Source: Lepidostoma basale
Lineage: Eukaryota; Arthropoda; Insecta; Trichoptera; Lepidostomatidae
Direction of reading: 5' to 3'
DNA: 64,000 nucleotides
NCBI GenBank assembly: GCA_022606425.2
Contig: JAHDVF020000013.1
Span: 124,001 to 188,000 of the forward strand
Below are positions 10,746 to 22,603 of the stretch, piece after piece (the stretch's first letter is position 1; every line of letters starts with the position of its first letter). The notes beneath the pieces are model-generated. The model had not been told where the DNA came from. It searched no databases and saw only the letters and a program-made list of their open reading frames with translations. The position numbers and the translations under genes were made by a program.

Positions 10746-10944
10746 AGCATTTAGCATGGGTGAAATCCAGGATTCATATACAAGTATAAGTATACATTCA
10801 CAAAAAAATATAAGAAAAAGAGAGTTTAAATATTTATTAACTTTTTTATACGTATTTATTTATGACTATGCACTATAAAATGTTAGAATTGAGGTATTCC
10901 ATTCTGACATAATAGAGTGGTGACTTGTAGCTGGGCTCTCATTG

Positions 10945-11030
10945 ACGATGACCATCTTCTAAGTGTTACGACTGCCACACCGAAGGTCCTAGGTTTTATT
11001 TCCGGCGATGGAAGTGTGAAAACTAAAATA
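10945..11030 (+). repeat. Degenerate tRNA-SINE head
   Basis: The stretch GACTGCCACACCGAAGGTCC then TAGGTTTTATTTCCGGCG aligns with the head of the SINE at 61119-61365 (GACTGCCACCCCGAAGGTTC, GGGTTCGATTCCCGGCG) with several changes, including a ruined B box. Confidence 0.45.
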
Positions 11031-11502
11031 AATACAATACCTTCATAGTCTCTATTCATATAAAAACCAAATAAGCCATTATGAAATTCAACCTATAAAG
11101 CGTTGTAAATTTATGGCGAAAAACTAAATAAAAATCTTTACATTATAGTGGAAAAATTATCTCATTTCCAACGGGTCTCAGATAAGAATATTAGTGCTGG
11201 AATCTTCCAGCAAATACAATTTTATATCGCCTTCTTGTAAGCCTCGGGTCCACAAAGTGGTATTCAGTTTACATAAGACCCCTCTCATGCCACACAACAG
11301 TGATTACTAAATAATGACTTGACGATCTTATCTCCGCGTCTTCCCGCAGCTAGCAATCATCTCGAATAGTCCCTATCGAAATGCCACATAGTTTGTTTAG
11401 TATTTGGCACCTGTTCTCCGTAGATGAAAATGACAAACGTGAGTTTTCCAATCACAATAAATAACTTAAAATAAATAACCAAAAAATATAACTTACATTA
11501 TA

Positions 11503-12783
11503 TTAGGTCCTTACATAGGAAAATGGCGTTTTGTATGGGAGGAACATAAAGTTGATTTTTTTTAAATATAATATATTTATTTAATCAAAGTATGTACCAT
11601 TGCTATCTATGCACTTTTGCCATCTCATAGGTAGTTCATCGATCCCTTTACTAAAAAAAACATTCGGACGGGAATCAATAAAATCTTTGAAGTCGGTTTG
11701 GACTGCCCCATCGGAGTTGAATTTTTTCCCTTGCAAGAAGTTATCCAAATTTCGAAAAAAATAGTAATCTGTTGGGGCAAGGTCCGGAGAGTACGGTGGA
11801 TGTCTTAGACATTCCAATTGAAGCTCTTCTAATTTGGTAGCCGTCTGTTGTGCAGTGTGTGGTCTAGCGTTATCATGAAGCAGCAGTGGCCTAGAGCGAT
11901 TAACCAGCCTCGGTTGTTTAGCAGCTAGCTTTTCCATCATGGTTTGCAGTTGCTGACAATAGACATCTGCCGTAATCGTCTGGCCAGATTTAAGAAAGCT
12001 GTAGTGAACGACACCAGCACTAGTCCACCAAACGCTCACAAGTAACTTTTTTAGAGTCAATTTTCGCTTGGGGCATGGTTTGGCTGGTTCGGCAGGGTTC
12101 AGCCATTGCGATGAGCATTATCATACAGGATCCACTTTTCATCACAGGTAATGATTCGATTCAAAATCCCTTCATTATTGTGCCGGTTGAGTAATGCAAC
12201 GCAGCAGTCAACGCGCGTTTGTTGATTTACTTCACTCAATTCGTGAGGTACCCACCTTTCAAGCTTTTTCACCTTCCCAATTTGCTTCAAGTGGATTAAA
12301 ACAGTTTTATCACTAACACCGCAGCCTGCAGCTAACTCGGACGTGGTTTGCGATGGATCCGCTTCCACAATAGCCTTCAATTCTTCATTATCAACTTTGG
12401 TCTCCGGCCGTCCACGGGGCTTGTTCTGCATGTCGAAATTTCCAGAACGAAAACGTTGGAACCAAAAACGCACTGTGTTTTCTTTTGCGGCACCGTCGCC
12501 ATACACATCATTAATCCTTCAAGCCGTTTCTGCAGCACTGGTGCCACGGTGGAACTCGTACTCATAAATAAAGCGATATTTCAAGTTTTCCATTTTGTAA
12601 TCTGAGTGACGCAAAGAAAAAAAACAATTGAGGAAAAAACAAATGAATTATTAATTTTCGAAACACAAATACTTGAGTAAATAGCTGTATAAATTTGAAT
12701 TTGGAATTCCTAACCAAAGAGAAGATATTTGAGATCAAAGTTGCCAGTACGGCAAAACGCCAATTTCATATGTAAGGACCTAA
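11503..12783 (-). mobile_element. Mariner (cecropia/Hsmar1-like) element, 1.28 kb, near full length
   Basis: Terminal inverted repeats start TTAGGTCCTTACATA at both ends (right end as complement ...TATGTAAGGACCTAA). TA duplications flank at 11501-11502 and 12784-12785. Length and transposase family agree with a mariner. It is the best preserved DNA transposon of the window. Confidence 0.95.
11581..12593 (-). pseudogene. Cecropia/Hsmar1-like mariner transposase with two lesions
   Basis: The reading frame starts MENLKYRFIYEYEFHRGTSA and contains the HTH region, HLKQIGKVKKLERWVPHEL and the catalytic residues in ITCDEKWILYDN, LLHDNARPH and SPDLAPTDYYFF (D,D34D). It ends RWQKCIDSNGTYFD, the normal C-terminus. 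Two disablements are visible: an in-frame TGA near 12526 (after AAETA, probably from CGA) and a small deletion near 12105 that shifts frame after YDNAHR. With only these lesions, the copy looks relatively young. Confidence 0.92.
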
Positions 12784-13087
12784 TATTAAATTATAATTAG
12801 TTATATTCTTTTTTACTTCATGTTTTACAGACCAACACATAAATGTTCAGTGTCATATTTCCTGAATATATATTTCATTTTATATTTATTTCATTTATAT
12901 AATAATCTAACCATCATGCATTTCCCCCAAAGTAGTAAATGAAGAGGATGGACCACTTCAATGCTAACATACTGCTTTATTCATACAGAATGTCATGACA
13001 CTTCAAAAAACAACATAATCTTCATTATTTCAAGTCACCCAAAAATTATAAATTGATCCTGTACGCCGTGATATGTTAACATTTATG

Positions 13088-13700
13088 AAAAAGTCTCTTC
13101 TTCTTCTTCTTGTCCTGTCACGCCTCCGTGATGCGTAAGGCCTCAAGGAACCTTCTCCACCCGTCTCTATCGCATGCCTGATGCCTAACATCATCCCAAG
13201 TGAGGCTCTACTCCAGGTGGCTCTAGGTCTGCCTCGCTTCCTATTTCCCCCCATAGGCGTGAGTCTAGTGCACCTTGAGCGATGCTGTCTAGGTTCCATC
13301 TCAGGGTGTGACCGATCCACAGCCATTTGCGTCTAGCGACTTGTTCTCTGATTGGCGTTTTGCCTGCCATGGTCCAGAGAATGGCATTTGGCGCTGTTTA
13401 GGGCCAATAGATCTTGAATATTGAGCGAAGGCACCTATTTATAAACACCTGGAGTTTTCCAATACACTTTTGACGCTTCCTAGTGAAGTCTACACAGCTT
13501 CTGCTTTGCATCCACCCTGTTAATCGAAAGCAGACAGAAGTCATCAGCATAATCTAGATCCTCCAACTGGGTATCATGTATCCATGGATTGCCACGAGGA
13601 CTGTCGAAAGAATGGCGCAGCACATCCTCTCGCACTCCCGCACTCAGTTTGATGGCCTCAGAAAGATTGCCCTAGTTCACTACGTGCCAGGCACAAACTT
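13088..13700 (-). mobile_element. RTE-like LINE C-terminal fragment
   Basis: Minus-strand pieces RRKWLWIGHTLRWN (frame-shifted), SIAQGAL, then GKRKRGRP-like and HGGVTGQ...EEEE match the family at 24195-24555. The upstream part near 13380 (CHSLDHGRQ) also matches the 24220 region. The (GAA)n tail lies at 13095-13110 as its TTC complement. Multiple frameshifts. Confidence 0.75.
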
Positions 13701-13709
13701 TATGAATAT

Positions 13710-14284
13710 GTAAAAAAACTTAAATACAAAAAGTATTATAGTTTAATTTTAGCCTTCAAGACAAGACTGCAAGTGTTTCCTTATGGACCATACAATATGC
13801 TATAATCACAAACTCTATTATAATTATAGATAACATATTTTAACAAGTTTCTATTATTATTTGTGGATATCTGATTACCTCAAAAAGATTTTTTTTTAAT
13901 ATTTTAACAGAAATGTCATGCATTTTGTTTTAACACATTGATTGCTGAGTAGGCGCTAGGTGTGTACTACCAAAATCTTGTTAAATGCTCAATACGCACC
14001 CAGCGCGTTTGCGGTTGTTGGAATTGCTCACCAACGTGTACAATATACAAAAAGAAATAGTAATTATTTATAAGAAACATGTTTAATTTCTGTAGGTTAT
14101 ATTTTATAATTAAATAAGACATAATCTGAGCATCTTACCAGATATCTGAAAATGTTGCGCAGTGAAAGTGTTAAAAATAAATTATTGTAAAAAAGAACCA
14201 GTCGATATTGTTGTGAGGAAACAACAAAGAAAAAATAAACAGTTTTAATATTCTATAATTTTTTTATTAATTAATATCTTTCAG
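13710..14284. other. AT-rich DNA upstream of transporter gene 1 exon 2
   Basis: No exon or repeat with clear limits. The acceptor of the first certain exon (ATCTTTCAG) lies at the right edge. Confidence 0.4.
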
Positions 14285-17200
14285 CTTTACCCGATGGACC
14301 GGTGGGTTTTGAAGATGCCATCAAGGCTACAAAATTTGGGAAGTTTAACCTGATGATGATGGCATTCTCCTTCTTGGGAGCCCTCGCCTTCATATTTGAC
14401 ACAACGATTATTCCTTTCACCATACCCAATGCGGAGTGCGACCTGCAAATCAGCTTACTGGATAAGGGAGTTCTTAATGCTATGGCGCATTCAGGTAACT
14501 ACTCTATTATAAGCAGCTGTTTATGTATTTTTTTCTTTAAAAAGTAACCATTCAATTGTGGTTTAATTTAACAATAAAAGAACCGTAAACAAATTCAATG
14601 ATTTCGGAAAAATAAACAATTGCAGGTTTTTTATTTTGTTTTTGATGCCCATTAAAAGTACCCGTTACAATGATTTCACAATTACAAATATATGTTTAAC
14701 AAATAATTGCCAAATAATTATCAATTACCAAAAGGCAGCCATGTTTTAAAGTTGGATAATTTGATGAGCCTGCATGTCATGATCTAGAACTTCAATAGAA
14801 CAATGTGGCAGTTCATCTTCTTTGCCTATGTCATTTAAGTTAGTTAATTAGTTTTTTATGGCAGTGCACAATGGTGTTCTTGTACCGACCCTTATGTATG
14901 GAAGCGAAGCATGAAACTGGGAAAAGAAGGATGAAAGTATATAGATTAAATGCAGTAGAAATGAGATCTCTTAGATGAATGTGTGAATACTCTGTGTATG
15001 ATAGTGTCGAATGAAAATATAAGAAGTGAATGCGGTGCGAATGATGGTGTTATGAACAAAATAATGAAAAGATCATAAAGATAAAAAAATAAAAATAAAT
15101 GGTAAAAAAGTATATGTTAACGAAGTAAATGGAATTAGAAATAGAGGAAGACCAAGGAAAACATGGTACGATAAAATAAATCAAATATTGTATGTCAGCC
15201 ACGTGAGGAATCAGAGAAATCGACGCGCGTGCATCACACAATGTATGAATGTTGAGGAACGAGAGAAATATGTCAGGAAAGAAAAGTGTGGCAGTCCATT
15301 CTTTCTGCCTACCCCTTCGGAGAGACGGTGTGATGGTTAGTTAATTAGTTTTTTAAGTAATCAATGTTATGTTTTTTAACAATTATTTTAAAGTTTTCAA
15401 TTTCTGGGACAATGTATTAAGACTGTTATTTACTTTCAGGAATGATCTGCAGCGCACCCCTTGTAGGTTTTCTGGCAGACACCCTCGGCAGACAGAAGAT
15501 ATTATTCTGGGGTCTGTTCTTTGATGCCATATGTAATATCTTTGCCACCTTCAGTCACTCCTTCATTCTAACCGCTGTGCTCAAATTCACAGCCGGATTT
15601 TTGTAAGTAATTTACAAGTAAATCAACCAATTATACCAGGCGTAAATGATGTAGAGACAATTCCCTGGAAGTTTAATTATATTATTGTATACGAGTGACG
15701 AATACTCTTCTGGTCCGAATGATGAAGCCCAACATCCTTCGTGCAATGTCACAAATCCTGTCAATATGCAGATATGCATGTAGCACCTAATATAGCACTA
15801 AGCAAAGCACTTTAATGTAAGCTTAGCTTAACTGTGATTTGTATTTCTTTAGTGTTGGCGGAACAAACATAGTGCTGGTGTCAATGATGGCAGAATTCCA
15901 TACGTCCAAGCTGCGTCCAACCATCGTGATGTTTATAGGACTCGGCTTCTCCACGGCCATGCTGGTTGTCCCAGTGCTGGCTCTCATCATCCTGCCAGAT
16001 GCCTACAATATCCCCTTGGGAAGCTACAGTAATTAACTATTTAATCATTCAAATATTTGCCTACTAATATAACTAACATTTCTCTGAAAAGAAAGCCCAA
16101 TGGATGGACAACCACATACTTCTATCCTGACATAATTCTATAGCCTCCTCGGGATTCATATACACTCAGCCATTCTTTTCACCCCGACTCACGTGACCAA
16201 CATTTAAAAAGTTGATTCATTCAATCGTAGAATGTTTTCCATAAGAAATTAATAGTTAAATACTGTTTTCATTAATAAACATATTATCTATCAACTTAAG
16301 TAAAAAAAAAATGTTATCCTGGTAATAAGCATTTAAAAAATGGAATTTGCATTATATTTATATATACCTAAAACTGTTTAGTATTAAAGTCATTATATGT
16401 TGGTTAGATTAGGTTAGGTTAGGTTAGGTTAGGTTAGGCGCGGTTCACGCAATCAAGCATGTTTTGATTGCATAGATAAAATGCAGGTAATGTGCAATAA
16501 TATTTTTTAATTTGATATAACTATTATGGGAAGGGTGCGTTGTAATATATTTTTCTTGGGGCGGTGGTCAAGGAAAGGTTGGGAATCTATGATATCTTCT
16601 TTTTCTTCTCTCGCCACTTCCAAAAAGTTTCTCCAGCCGACCCTATCCTGAGTTCTGGACTTCCACTCCTCGGGTCTGACTCCCAACAATTGCAGTTCCA
16701 TCAGAACACCATTCAGCCAACAAAGGTGTGGTCTTTCCATGCTGCGTTTTCCCTCCGGTCTTGTAAACGTCAACTGTGCAGGTGTTGACAGCTCCTCCAT
16801 TCGCACCAAATGTCCAGCCCATCTAGGCCATTGGAGTTTTATAAATTGGATGGTTGCATAGTTCTTAGAACTCAAAGTTGAACAGGGGTCGTCATATATT
16901 AACCTCGCGGACTGGGCTAAAAATTCTTCTTACGATTTTGCAGAATCTATGATATAGTCTATCTTGAATCATGTTATTATTACAGATTTCCACTCATGGC
17001 AGATACTAATGGCCGTGGGCAGCATCCCCGCTACACTGGGGGCCATATTAGCCTTCTTCATCCCGGAGAGCCCCCGCTTCCTCATGTCACGAGACCGCAT
17101 GCCCGAGGCTCTCGCCGTTCTGCGTAAGGTCTACTCCATCAACACGGGCCTTGCCCCCGACACCTATCCGGTGATTACTATTTATTGTTGTAGGAACAAT

Positions 17201-20200
17201 GGTGTAATATTCCAATTAAATATTATATGTTACCTAATCTTCAATATAGGTACTATTTTTTTAGTAAAACTGAAAAGTCACGTTTTGGAAAAAATCTAAT
17301 CAAACCCAACAATATGTCACTTGTTGCAAGAAGATGTGATTTTACTGAAATCCATTGATGGAAGCTCATTTAAAATATTAATTATAAACTTATATTTTAA
17401 TATTAATGAGTATGTCTGCTTTCTAGAATTATGTTTAACCGCCCTACCTTTCAGGTAATGTTCCCAGAAACGTGCAAAAAAAAGCAGGTTTTTTATTAAT
17501 GAAATTTAATTATATGTTAATTTTATTTTTTAAATTACGAAACGTCAAATACACTGTAACACTTCGCCTGCCCCTTGTAAAACTATCATATTTATGAAGA
17601 TTTGAACTCAAATGTTGTTGGCACAGGCGCGTATCCCTAACAGTTTGTACATTTTAGGTACATTACTTTTTCTCAAGCGCGTACTTGATACGGGATAGCG
17701 CAGAATGGTACTATCAAAGTGAACTTATCACGTATGTTCAAATACGTTGGGTGGTTAATGGAGATGACAAAGCATGGTGAAACATTACATTTCTGTAAAA
17801 TATAATATATCCTCTATAAACAGACATTTTCATTAATATTAGAGTTTTACATCATTATTCAAGAAACATTAATACAAACTTATAGACAACACATTGTTTA
17901 TTCTTTATATTCAGTATTTAATATGGTTTTACTATGAATATAATTTTACTTTGTCATGTAAACACCAATAAGTAGAGAGAAACTTTGTCAAAACGATTAA
18001 CTCTATTTGATTTAACTTTTTGTGCCTTTGCATTGAGAAACTACAACACAAACGTTTAAAAAGTGCTCTTGACATTGGTTTCATTGTCTTATCTTCAGAT
18101 TTGATGATCTAGTTTTTTCCAGATTACGTAGCAGATCTGCGATGCTGAAGAAACTATCTTTCGTCTCGATATAATTATACTATTGTTAACTTTTAACATC
18201 ATATAGTGTTATAATCAATTTTAAAAAATAGACAATTTCATAGAGATTAAATAAATAAATTGTGATATAATACCATTGTTTCAAATTAAACAATTAATAA
18301 TGTTGAAGTATATAGTGTTTTCGCCAAAACAACGGTATCTAATTAATAATTTTATGTTTTTCACATTGTTGTGTACAGGTAAAGGAATTGAAGTCTATTC
18401 ACATTAAAGAGAGTGAAACAGTCACAGCGGATAATGGAGATATCCTAAAAGATGCGGACATCCAGGACCTGGGCGAGGTGAAGAAAGAGAACTCCATGAC
18501 AGCTATTCGGGGTGGACTCAATCAGATGAAGCCGCTATTCCTTCCTCCGCATGTGTACAACATACTCATCATGTTTGCCGTTCACTTTTCTGCTGTTGCT
18601 GGGTAAATGACTCTTTATTATTTATTTTATGTTTGCTGCTCTTTAATCTATGTATATTTAATATAAAATGATTATTTCAGGTGTAACTCGTTGAGGTTAT
18701 GGTTGCCACAACTGTTTAAGATGATGTCGGAGTACAGTTCTGAAGGAACTCTGTGTGAAATGATATCTCTGCAGAATACAACCATTGTGGAAGTTCCGCA
18801 GCCTGAAGATGGCGTCTGTGAACCAGTTAGTAACTTCATATACTTGTATAAATACATATTTTGTTATTATGTGTAGTTAAATAAGCTTTTAATAGTTCTG
18901 TTTTATATATTTTTAGATTCAAGTTAACTCGCAGACATACATCAATTCCATAATAGTGGCAAGTGTGCAAGTCGGTCTTATGACAATTGCCAGCCTTTTC
19001 ATCAATAAAATTGGGAAACGAAGATTGCTTAGTAAGTGAAAAATATTGTTAAAAAATCAACTAACCTTGGTAATGTATCTTGTGATACATTATACATTCG
19101 ATCCAGAGAGTCCATTTTCCACAGAGAGTCACGGGAATCTTAAAGGTGCTCTTTTCTGTGACAATGTATGCATTACAACTGCAAATGTATGGAGACTACA
19201 TTGTCCCGGCTATGTTGCTAAAATAGATATTAAAAAATGAATCATATACGAGTATATACAATATATTAGAAGTTAATTTTCAAAGTTAGTCAAGACTGTA
19301 TTTTGTCACTATTTACAGAATATTCTATAATACTACAGAAAATTCACAAAAATATTTTGACATATTTCAATACAGTAGACGCTCTCTTAACCGACCTTGA
19401 CGGGACCGACCCAGGGCCGTATAACGAAAAAGCCGGTTAAAGAGAAGGTAGTGAAAAACACATTAAAAAAACACATTTTTTTCAAATAACATAATATAGA
19501 ACTTTTTTTCTGTATTAGAAACTCACACATTAAAAATTAACATTTCACAAACTGTAAAAAATATGAACAGGAAAAGGCCACACATCACTCCAAAAAATTT
19601 TTAAAAGTAGGCCTACAATGGATTAAAAAATTATATTATTTTCTGCTGCTTCTTGGGTTGAATTGACTTTTTAAAAGCGTAGTCACGCCATTTCTTTATG
19701 AGCATGACTCACAAGTTCAAGTTGCTTCTTGTCTCCTAGACTTCCTAGAAGAGGCCGGTTAAAGCGGCACCGGTTAAGAGAGTGTCTACTGTATTCTGTT
19801 TTTTTTTAGAAAATATTGAAATGCCAGAATAACTGAATTATTATTATTATTTTGTTAAATCGCTCTTTACAGCGCGAGCCTAATCAATGTAAAGGGTATA
19901 GCTATCATATTGATGGTCATGAAATTATGATAGGTAGCTAATTCTACACCAGACCAAAGACAGTGTGACAACTACACTGCCATTGCCGGGAATCAAACCT
20001 GAGACCTTCGTTGTAGCAGTCAAAGCACTTACCATTCGGCCACAATAGTCGGCTTATATATTAGACTATTTGAAGTTTCAGATACTACTTCAAATAGTGG
20101 TGTATAACACTGTTTTTTCTTATTTCAACTTTCAAGCAACTGCCTTCGCGTGTGGTGGTCTGTGTTCTCTCAGCCTGTACTTTTGCACCAGCACTACCCA

Positions 20201-22393
20201 GGCCACGGCCCTAGCCTCTGTCAACGTGGCTTTTACGATGATGTGCTCCAACACTGTGTCCAGCATTCTTGTCGATCTCTTCCCTACTTCTCTTAGGTAC
20301 GTCATCTTGTTTTATTATTATTATTATTTTGTTGAATCACTCTTTTCATCATGGCAGCATGAGCCAAATCAATTTAAAGGGTGTTATAGCTATCATAGTG
20401 ATTCTCGTGACATGTGATAGGTAGCTAATCTATTGCCATTTTATTGTCACATGAATTCAACACCAGATCAAAGACAGTGTGACAATTACACTGCCCTTGC
20501 CGGGAATCGAACTCGGAACCTTCGGTGCAGCAGTCAATGCACTTACCACTCGGCCACGAAGGTTGTCAAATCAGTGAAGTCTGAGTAGGTTCTTAACACA
20601 TTGAACTTTTAATCATCTACCATTTATAATACGTTAGGTGGCTCAATAATTTTAACAATATTCTAATTGATGATATTGAGTTGAAAGGTAAGGTTATCCT
20701 TACTTTTATTTAATCCAAAGAACTATTTAACATGTTGGGTGCCAATGATGCATATCCGCGTCAAAGTATAGTTTGTAGCCACTCTGAAGATGCGTGTTTG
20801 CATCATGTTTCTGCCTATAGTGTGTGTAACAGATTTTTGTATAGTTTGGTACGATGTCCACCAATAACTCCACAGTGCATTGCAAAGCATTCAGTTGGAA
20901 GCGGAATTCCCATCGCATAGCATTCTATGTGTTAAGACTAGGAGTTCACTAATTTAAATGCGGTGGCTTGATTTGTGTTATATTTTTAATAAATTATAGC
21001 TAATCTATAGCCATTTTATTGTTATACTCGTATGTTATATTATTATATATATTTACACTTATCTTAATAGATGGCGCTAGTGTAGATTGAACAAAAATAT
21101 GTGAGGTGTTCCTCAACATATTAGCATAAATACATCTTTCAAAAAATTGTCAGACGTGGTGGTCATAAGAAGTGCGGAATGGGGAATGTTGTATTACATA
21201 AAGCGATCGCTTAACCCAACCAATGACAGGTCATAAGTCCTGTAAACGCCTCGACCACCATATTCTGTTTCTAAAAAACAATTTACATCTTCGTCTCTAT
21301 TGAGATAAAATTAATCCTTAATTATATATTTGATTTGTTTCCGCCAAATCACCTTTCCAACAATGCTCCCATCAGATGTAAGAAGAATAGCTACAAGAGT
21401 TGAACTTCTGTAAGTCAGAAGATCCAAGTCCACGTTAACAGCTATAATTTTTGTTGTACTTAAATAACTGTGGGTTCTTTACAATATAAATATAATGTTA
21501 TTGTTGAAATGTATTCAATTGTGTAGGGCAATGGCCATGGCGCTAGTGATGATGATGGGAAGGATAGGATCCATAACAGGATCCGTCATTTTCCCGGCTC
21601 TTCTTGCATTAGGGTGCCTTCCCCCTTTCCTCTCCATAGCCTGCCTCCTATTCTGTAAGTATATCTATTTATATTATTAGAATATTAACTAACTAACTAA
21701 CTAACCATCACACCATCTCCCCGAAGGGGTAGGCAGAAATAATAGACTGACACACTTTAACCGATGCGGCACTCCATCCTTCTCTTTTCGCCCCCGCGAG
21801 AGACGCGGTGTGATGGGTTGCGAATATATATTATTATGAATGAATTTTTAAATAAATTATTTTATATTGTAGTATAATTACCAATGAACACTTCTGTTTT
21901 ATAGAAGTTTTATTATATTTTATGTGAATGACATGTTTCGCCTGTCTAAGACATTATCAAATGTAGTGAAAAATCAAACACGCTGCTATATACTCGAGTT
22001 AAAGAACAGAATGCGGTAATTAAAGTAATTGAAGTGGCCCAATACATTGTTGAAAACAATTAAGGGTAAACCCCAAAATTTATCATATCTATAATCAGAA
22101 CCTTTGAACAGAGCTCACATTTGTTCTACAGTTAGAGTATCTACAGTTATGGCTTTTGTAATACCAGAAATATTTATTTAAAAAATAATGAAATTTGTCA
22201 ATCATAAAAATCTTAAATATTTATATTTTTTATTATGATTTTCAGTACCTATTGTTGTATTTTTTTATTAAAGTCTTCTTGCCCCTTTGTCTAAATTTAA
22301 TTTGTACTTTCAATATTTATTTTAAGGTTCTTTTTGTATTTTTCAGTTGGTGGATTGATGACTCTCATGATCCCTCGTGGCACAACTACTTAA
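14285..22393 (+). CDS. SV2-like major facilitator superfamily transporter, gene 1
   Basis: Ten exons with GT-AG borders and consistent phases: 14285-14494, 15440-15602, 15853-16028, 16986-17170, 18379-18602, 18681-18825, 18917-19031, 20137-20296, 21527-21654, 22347-22393 (TAA). They give about 518 codons plus a short N-terminal exon, possibly 161-188. The protein is a 12-TM MFS porter of the SV2/SVOP/organic solute type, expected in a membrane. Key signatures: TKFGKFN at the start of TM1, MFS motif A (VGFLADTLGRQKILFWG) after TM2, PESPRFLMSR after TM6, a charged loop starting VKELKSIHI, the exoloop CNSLRLWLPQLFKMM, INKIGKRRLL (second motif-A equivalent) and VDLFPTSLRAMAMALVMMMG near TM11. Substrate cannot be read from sequence. 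All phases match gene 2 downstream, so this is a tandem duplicate. No frameshift or stop was seen. Confidence 0.9.
14495..15439 (+). mobile_element. Intron of gene 1 with RTE-like LINE fragment (about 14858-15352)
   Basis: The insertion starts within ATGGCAGTGCACAATGGTGTTC, continues through TYGSEA, GRPRKTWYDKIN-like and MNVEE... and ends GTGATGGTTAGTTAATTAGTT, the (TTAG) tail. It is in the same orientation as the host gene and decayed. Confidence 0.75.
15640..15790 (-). mobile_element. LINE fragment (family with LYNALVRS motif)
   Basis: The minus strand contains CDIARRMLGFIIRT, matching the fragments at 34190-34300 and 45690. It lies in a short intron of gene 1. Confidence 0.6.
16075..16240 (-). 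mobile_element. RTE-like LINE terminal fragment
   Basis: Diverged minus-strand copy of the (TTAG)-tailed RTE terminus. It carries complements of MN(P)EEA and HV..., with TAACTAAC at the 3' side. It lies in the gene 1 intron 16029-16985. Confidence 0.55.
16404..16438 (+). repeat. Interstitial telomere-type (TTAGG)n tract
   Basis: One TTAGA followed by six perfect TTAGG units. TTAGG is the usual arthropod telomere repeat. The tract is only 35 bp and lies in a gene intron, so it is an interstitial site, not a chromosome end. Confidence 0.95.
16550..16880 (-). mobile_element. LINE C-terminal fragment
   Basis: A 122-codon minus-strand ORF reads LQWPRWAGHLVRMEELSTPA, then RPHLCWLNGVLMEL and RTQDRVGWRNFLEVAREEKE, the typical tail end of a non-LTR polymerase. 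Inserted in a gene 1 intron, antisense to it. Confidence 0.8.
17300..18378. other. Largest repeat-poor intron of gene 1
   Basis: Mostly unique AT-rich sequence. A fragment of the foldback end GAGTTTTACATCATTATTCA lies at 17845-17870. At 18190-18340 there is a partial copy of the ATAGTGTTTTCGCCAAAAC outer arm found around 5580, 53630 and 56940. Confidence 0.5.
19373..19791. mobile_element. Pogo/Tigger-like MITE, 419 bp
   Basis: Inverted ends CAGTAGACGCTCTCTTAACC and GGTTAAGAGAGTGTCTACTG, flanked by TA (19371-19372, 19792-19793). No transposase. Located in gene 1 intron 19032-20136. Its inner GCCGGTTAAAG motif is repeated near each end. Confidence 0.9.
19838..20055 (-). mobile_element. tRNA-derived SINE, copy A
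   Basis: Minus-strand copy of the SINE at 61119-61365. The TTATTATTATTATTTTGTT complement of the (AAT)n tail is at the left. The complement of the tRNA-like head, with a mutated B box (GGTTTGATTCC), is at the right. It ends about 80 bp before a gene 1 exon. Confidence 0.85.
20307..20570 (-). mobile_element. tRNA-derived SINE, copy B
   Basis: The tail complement starts about ten bases after the splice donor of the exon ending at 20296. The B box is seen as GGAATCGAACTC (complement GAGTTCGATTCC) near 20505. The head ends CGTGGCCGAGTGG (complement) near 20560. Same orientation as copy A, so the two copies bracket one exon. Confidence 0.88.
21069..21322 (+). repeat. Dispersed repeat family D, copy 3
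   Basis: Starts ATAGATGGCGCTAGTGTAGA, then TTGTCAGACGTGGTGGTCAT and TAAGTCCTGTAAACGCCTCG, and ends at TATTGAGATAAAATTAATCC. Compared with copy 1, an ACAATTTACATC segment is slightly rearranged. In gene 1 intron 20297-21526. Confidence 0.75.
21345..21435 (+). mobile_element. Jockey-like LINE 3' end fragment
   Basis: CGCCAAATCACCTTTCCAAC ... GTAAGTCAGAAGATCCAAGT is a diverged copy of the 62388-62506 block. Confidence 0.6.
21680..21760 (-). mobile_element. RTE-like LINE extreme 3' end
   Basis: TAACTAACTAACTAACTAAC followed by CATCACACCATCTCCCCGAA is the complement of the (TTAG)-tailed terminus. Only ~75 bp of body remain. Confidence 0.7.
21840..22005. repeat. Half of a foldback element (family 3)
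   Basis: Contains ATAGAAGTTTTATTATATTTTATGTG followed by AATGACATGTTTCGCCTGTC and TAAGACATTATCAAATGTAG, matching one arm of the palindromes at 25018-25255 and 26405-26640. Confidence 0.7.
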
Positions 22394-22597
22394 TATTTAT
22401 ACTAGGACTTTATCTTGTCTCACTAATAAGAAGTGCACACTAATTCAATGTCATGACATAATTATTTCAAATATAACGGTGTCTATACATTCTTAATCAA
22501 CAGTGTGAACAAATCCTACATGTATACCACCATAAGATGACGGAAAAGCAGAAATCAAAGTTTCTCGTAAACTTTTCTGTTTAATATATTTAATTGT

Positions 22598-22603
22598 AAT
22601 AAA
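22598..22603 (+). terminator. Poly(A) signal of gene 1
   Basis: AATAAA lies 205 bp after the TAA stop of gene 1 and is followed by the T-rich/GT-containing ATCTATCTATC stretch. It is the first canonical hexamer in a region lacking repeats, so it is the likely transcript end. Confidence 0.55.

Noticed and set aside
16404..16438. True telomere or chromosome end
   Set aside because: Only seven units, followed on both sides by gene exons.
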